DNA from: Flavobacteriales bacterium
GTDB taxonomy: Bacteria > Bacteroidota > Bacteroidia > Flavobacteriales_F > PHOS-HE28
NCBI GenBank assembly: GCA_016713875.1
Contig: JADJOI010000003.1
Coordinates: 62,001-126,000, forward strand
DNA length: 64,000 nt
Direction of reading: 5' to 3'
The translations under genes and the position numbers were made by a program. Below the pieces are notes generated by a model that saw only the letters and a program-made list of their open reading frames with translations, did not search any database and was not told where the DNA came from. Below, piece after piece: positions 60,620 through 64,000 of the stretch. Within the stretch, counting starts at the first letter, position 1; each line of letters begins with the position of its first letter.

Positions 60620-62862
60620 TGCGGCTGCTTCACCTTGGCCTCCGTTGGTGGGACCGTCATCACCTCAGCGAGCGCCTGCGCGCCCTGGCGGTGTTCCTGC
60701 CGGGTGTGTTGCTCGTGGTGGTCATCCATGTGCTGTTCCTGCAGCTCGACCAGGGCCGCGACCTGGTGCGCCTCACCCTGGAGCACCCCCTGCGCCGCGG
60801 GGTCCTGGGCCTCGCCGTCATCGCCCTCGCATATGTATCATGGTATGGCGCCCGCGTCGTCGCCTTCCTCCGCTGGGCGCGCACCGGCCGCCATCCCCGC
60901 ATCCGCAGCGTGCTGCCGCGCCTCATCGGCCACGGCACCTATATGGCCGCCCTGGTGGCCGTGGTGCGCGCGGGCAACGGGCTGCAGCAGTGGACCTGCG
61001 AATGCCCGGTGATCCTCACCGTGTCGCTCGACGCGGTGTGGTTCGTCGTCCTCACCCGCCTCTGCCACGCCCTGCGCGTGCGGGTGCGGGCGCGCCTCAT
61101 CGGCGCCGTGCGCGGCGACCGGGCCGCCGTTCCCCGCAAGCTGGCCCGGCTGCGCGTCCAGCTCCACGCCCTGCTCTTCATCGGCCCGTTGGTGCTCGTG
61201 GTGTCGGGTCAGGACACGCGGCTGCAGCTCCCCGGGCTGCCGTGGCTTGTGCCGGTGGCCATGCTCGTGCTGATGCAAAGCGCGTTCGGCGTGCTGGTCA
61301 ACCTCCGCAGCCAGTGGCTGCCGGTGATCCACCCTCGTGTGCCGCGGCCCGGAGCGCCGTGGCCGTTCCTGTTCCCCGGCAGGGAGGAGGAGCACCGGCC
61401 GCAGCATCACGACATGCTGCCCTACGACCATGAGCTGAGCCACTTCCGGCGGTTCAACCTGATCGCCACGGGGCTCCTGGCGGCGCACCTGCTCTTGTGG
61501 GCCTTCCCTGCGGCGGCACCCGCGGTGGGGGGGCTCGGCATCGCCTGGGCGGGCTTCGCGCTCATCACCGGCCTGGTGAACCTGCTGCGGGTGCTCGGCC
61601 GTCGCACGGGCCTGCCCATCGGGCTCGGGCTGCTGGGGCTTGTGCTCCTGATGGGCGCCGTGCGCGATCACCACGCCGTGCACCTGCACACGGAGAAAGC
61701 CCCCGTGCGCGACGAACGGCCCGACATCGCGCAGGCCTTGTCGAACTGGTATAGGCGTCAACCGCAGGGCCGGAAGGGCCCACTGCCCATGGTCTTCGTG
61801 CTGGCCGATGGCGGTGCCAGCCGCAGCGGCCATTGGGTGCTGCGCGTGCTGGACACCCTGGGCCGGGCCGAACCGTGCTTCCCGGTGAAGCTCTTCGCCC
61901 TCAGCGGCACCAGCGGCGGCGCCGTGGGGCTCGCGGCCTATCACCTGGACCTGCGTCTTGCCGACGCGAACGGCAGCATGGGTACCACGCACAGCAGCCT
62001 GCGCGCCGACCTGCTGAGCCCCACGCTCGCCCACCTGCTCGGCCCCGACCTGCTCAACCTGGGCGGTGGCCTCTGGCCCGATCGCGCGCGCGCGCTGGAG
62101 CAGGCCCTCGAACGGGCCGACAGCGCCTGGGGACGACCGGTGCGCGCCGTGTTCAACCGGTATGCGGACACGCTGCCCCTGCTCTTCCTCAACACCACTC
62201 GCGTGCACGATGGCCTGCCCGGCGTGATCGCCAGCATGCGGCTCTGTGGCGACAGCGACGCGGTGAGCCGCCGCACCGACCTGCTCGCCCAACGCTTCGC
62301 CGGCGATGCGGACCTGGCCTTCAGCACCGCCGCCATCCTCAGCGCGCGCTTCCCCTACATGAGCCCCGCCGGCGGCTTGTACTTCAACGGCCGGTGGAAC
62401 CACTATGTGGACGGCGGTTACTTCGACAACAGCGGCGCCGGCATCGTCACCGAGATCCTGCGCCACATCGCCACCCTGCGCATGAACAGCCCGGACACCG
62501 CGTGGATCCAGCGCGTGCGGCCCGTGGTGCTGCACATCAGCAACACGGCGCCCGATCGTCCGGACGGCGGTGAGGGCCGCCTGCACACCCTGGCCAACGA
62601 CCTGGCCGCACCGCTGCTCACCGTGCTGGGCACCTACACCGCACAGACCGGCATCAACGACGAGCGCCTGCGCGCCGAGCTGCGCCATAGCTTCCGCTGC
62701 GACACCTGCTATGTGGACATCAACCTCTACGAGCAGGCCGCCGACATGGACTTCACCATGAGCTGGAGCATGAGCCGCCAGATGCAGGACTCGCTGGACG
62801 CGCTCGCCCGCCGGCACCCCAAGGTGACCACCGCCCTGCGCCGCATGCGTTCGGCACCGTGA
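60616..62862 (+). CDS. Membrane-anchored patatin-like phospholipase
   Basis: 748 residues. About seven hydrophobic segments fill the first ~350 residues (LAVFLPGVLLVVVIHVLFL, LGLAVIALAYVSW, LLFIGPLVLVVSG, LVPVAMLVLMQSAFG, ATGLLAAHLLLWAFPA and others). The C-terminal catalytic domain has the nucleophile Ser in ALSGTSGGAVG near 431 and the Asp in VDGGYFDNSG near 599, the Ser-Asp dyad of patatins. A lipase tied to the membrane, coupled to a lectin-like protein, could act on membrane lipids; the direction of the catalytic domain is not certain. Confidence 0.83.
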   Translation: MMRLLHLGLRWWDRHHLSERLRALAVFLPGVLLVVVIHVLFLQLDQGRDLVRLTLEHPLRRGVLGLAVIALAYVSWYGARVVAFLRWARTGRHPRIRSVLPRLIGHGTYMAALVAVVRAGNGLQQWTCECPVILTVSLDAVWFVVLTRLCHALRVRVRARLIGAVRGDRAAVPRKLARLRVQLHALLFIGPLVLVVSGQDTRLQLPGLPWLVPVAMLVLMQSAFGVLVNLRSQWLPVIHPRVPRPGAPWPFLFPGREEEHRPQHHDMLPYDHELSHFRRFNLIATGLLAAHLLLWAFPAAAPAVGGLGIAWAGFALITGLVNLLRVLGRRTGLPIGLGLLGLVLLMGAVRDHHAVHLHTEKAPVRDERPDIAQALSNWYRRQPQGRKGPLPMVFVLADGGASRSGHWVLRVLDTLGRAEPCFPVKLFALSGTSGGAVGLAAYHLDLRLADANGSMGTTHSSLRADLLSPTLAHLLGPDLLNLGGGLWPDRARALEQALERADSAWGRPVRAVFNRYADTLPLLFLNTTRVHDGLPGVIASMRLCGDSDAVSRRTDLLAQRFAGDADLAFSTAAILSARFPYMSPAGGLYFNGRWNHYVDGGYFDNSGAGIVTEILRHIATLRMNSPDTAWIQRVRPVVLHISNTAPDRPDGGEGRLHTLANDLAAPLLTVLGTYTAQTGINDERLRAELRHSFRCDTCYVDINLYEQAADMDFTMSWSMSRQMQDSLDALARRHPKVTTALRRMRSAP

Positions 62863-62875
62863 ATTGCACATCGGC

Positions 62876-62922
62876 ACCCACGTAGTTTCACGGGGGTCCA
62901 CCCACGGGTTTCCACGTGGGTC
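62876..62922. repeat. CACGTGGGT-type palindromic repeat, copy 4
   Basis: ACCCACGTAGTTTCACG and ACCCACGGGTTTCCACGTGGGT repeat the same theme in tandem. It lies just after the patatin gene and about 220 bases before the hsdR start. The rest of 62923-63144 shows no gene. Confidence 0.75.
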
Positions 62923-63129
62923 CGGATCAGGGGAATTTCGTAGCGCCACCCGGCGAAGGACAGGGCTACGGTCCTGGGTCCTCGGTCCAGGGCCCGCGCC
63001 CGGCGCGGGCGGGGCGGGTTCTTGGGTTTTCGGTAGGTAGGTGGGGAGGCAGGCGGAGCCCGCACGGTCGGCCTGGTCGGCAGGGATGAGCGGCTGATGG
63101 AACCTCTTTCACAGTTCACATGCAGCGGA

Positions 63130-63137
63130 TAATTTCC
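63130..63137 (+). promoter_or_regulatory. -7-like element TAATTTCC
   Basis: Two bases off TAnnTTTG, ending seven bases before the hsdR ATG. Confidence 0.3.
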
Positions 63138-63144
63138 CAGCGCG

Positions 63145-64000
63145 ATGAGCCCCCTCACCCCCGAACAACTCGCCCGCGAGCGCATCGACCAGATGCTCGC
63201 GGCTTCGGGCTGGGCCGTGCAGGATAAGCAGGCCCTCAACCCCTCGGCATCACTCGGCGTGGCCGTGCGCGAGTACGACACCGACGTGGGCCCCGCCGAC
63301 TACATCCTCTTCGTAGACCGTGTGCCCGTGGGCGTGGTGGAGGCCAAGAAGCCCACCGAGGCCGAGAAGTTCACCGTGCACGAGGAGCAGGCCACCGGCT
63401 ATGCCAGCGCCAAGCTGCGCTGGACCATCGGCCAGAGCAATCTGCCCTTCATCTACCTCAGTACCGGCGAGGTCACCCGGCATTGGGATATGCGCGACCC
63501 CAAGCCCCGCGCCCGCGAGGTGTTCAGCTTCCACCGGCCGGAGAGTTTGCAGGAATGGCTGAAGGAGGATAGCCTGCGCACGCGCCTCACCAAGTTCCCC
63601 GGGCTCGACCCCGCAGGACTGCGCAGCTGCCAGGTGAACGCCATCACCAACCTGGAGAAGAGCCTCAGCCAGAACAAGCCGCGCGCGCTGGTGCAGATGG
63701 CCACTGGCAGCGGCAAGACCTTCACCGCCATCACCAGCGTGTACCGCCTGTTGAAGCCGCCTGTGCGCATGCGCCGCGTGCTCTTCCTGGTGGACACCAA
63801 GAACCTGGGCGAACAGGCCGAGCAGGAGTTCCAGAGCTACACGCCCAACGACGACAAGCGCAAGTTCACCGAGCTGTATGCCGTGCAGCGGCTCAGCAGC
63901 AGCTTCATCGACCCCGGCGCGCAGGTGTGCATCAGCACCATCCAGCGCATGTACAGCATCCTGCAAGGGGTGGAGATGGCCGAGGGCGCCGAAGAGGCGC
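63145..64000 (+). CDS. hsdR: Type I restriction enzyme R subunit, N-terminal part (cut by window edge)
   Basis: At least 285 residues from ATG 63145, open to the window end. The nuclease domain shows the Asp in DVGPADYILFV and the ExK in VGVVEAKKPTEAEKF. The helicase begins with Walker A VQMATGSGKTFTA near 192 and continues with RVLFLVDTKNLGEQA. HsdR translocates and cuts DNA that lacks the host methylation pattern; HsdM and HsdS should lie beyond the window. Its position next to the proposed system may indicate a variable, defence-rich region. Confidence 0.92.
   Translation, partial: MSPLTPEQLARERIDQMLAASGWAVQDKQALNPSASLGVAVREYDTDVGPADYILFVDRVPVGVVEAKKPTEAEKFTVHEEQATGYASAKLRWTIGQSNLPFIYLSTGEVTRHWDMRDPKPRAREVFSFHRPESLQEWLKEDSLRTRLTKFPGLDPAGLRSCQVNAITNLEKSLSQNKPRALVQMATGSGKTFTAITSVYRLLKPPVRMRRVLFLVDTKNLGEQAEQEFQSYTPNDDKRKFTELYAVQRLSSSFIDPGAQVCISTIQRMYSILQGVEMAEGAEEA

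Noticed and set aside
1..64000. CRISPR arrays, tRNA or rRNA genes, replication origin
   Set aside because: No regularly spaced repeats, no recognisable tRNA arms or rRNA segments, and no DnaA-box cluster were seen on reading both strands.

Overview
The window comes from a high-GC (about 65%) member of the Bacteroidota, most likely the order Flavobacteriales. Several large secreted proteins end in type IX secretion (T9SS) sorting domains. Promoter-like sequences follow the Bacteroidota -7 form TAnnTTTG, often seen here as TAnnTTCG, and clear Shine-Dalgarno sites are scarce. Lipopolysaccharide export genes (lptD-like, OstA/LptA-like, OmpH-like) and Bacteroidota families such as DUF4924 fit the same assignment. 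No rRNA, tRNA or CRISPR array was recognised.

Region 1 (1-17.1 kb). It opens with a cut-off secreted repeat protein. Exonuclease III, a DUF4260 membrane protein between two hairpin repeats, a VOC protein, and two translationally coupled T9SS proteins follow; one of these is an M43 protease gene broken by a single-base frameshift. Next come a glutamine amidotransferase, an lptD-like gene head-to-head with an N-acetylmuramoyl-L-alanine amidase, and a run amidase - MlaD-like - membrane Fe-S protein - HAD protein - CCG-domain protein. The region ends with a lipoprotein and a PIN-domain toxin-antitoxin pair.

Region 2 (17.1-40.7 kb). It carries a tricorn-like protease, a small conserved gene whose 3' end is duplicated around a lipoprotein gene, and the operon OmpH-like - DUF4924 - OstA-like. 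Five large secreted proteins follow, including two M43 metalloproteases. A three-gene unit (membrane protein, histidine kinase, LuxR-type response regulator) and a hypothetical gene close the region.

Region 3 (40.7-62.9 kb) is the most unusual part. A nine-gene plus-strand operon (40895-49503) encodes four membrane or membrane-anchored proteins, an SH3/TIGR02594-type peptidase, an amidohydrolase, a lipoprotein, an FAD-linked oxidase and a peptidase-MA-like metalloprotease. After a lower-GC insert come a second metalloprotease without a signal peptide, a second FAD-linked oxidase, a LecA-like protein and a membrane-anchored patatin phospholipase. A palindromic element built on ACCCACGTG/CACGTGGGT occurs at four intergenic sites. 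Three of them lie upstream of the transcription units of this set, and I did not notice the element in the first 40 kb. I propose that these genes form one co-regulated, undescribed envelope-associated system.

Region 4 is the lower-GC insert (about 49.5-54.9 kb). It holds a secreted-protein gene split by an IS630-family element (49895-51007; removing the element and one TA restores the reading frame exactly), a hypothetical gene, an Ig-like lipoprotein and a P-loop ATPase resembling the Sll1717 family. The insert ends near a run of 12 G. The window closes inside a type I restriction HsdR gene.
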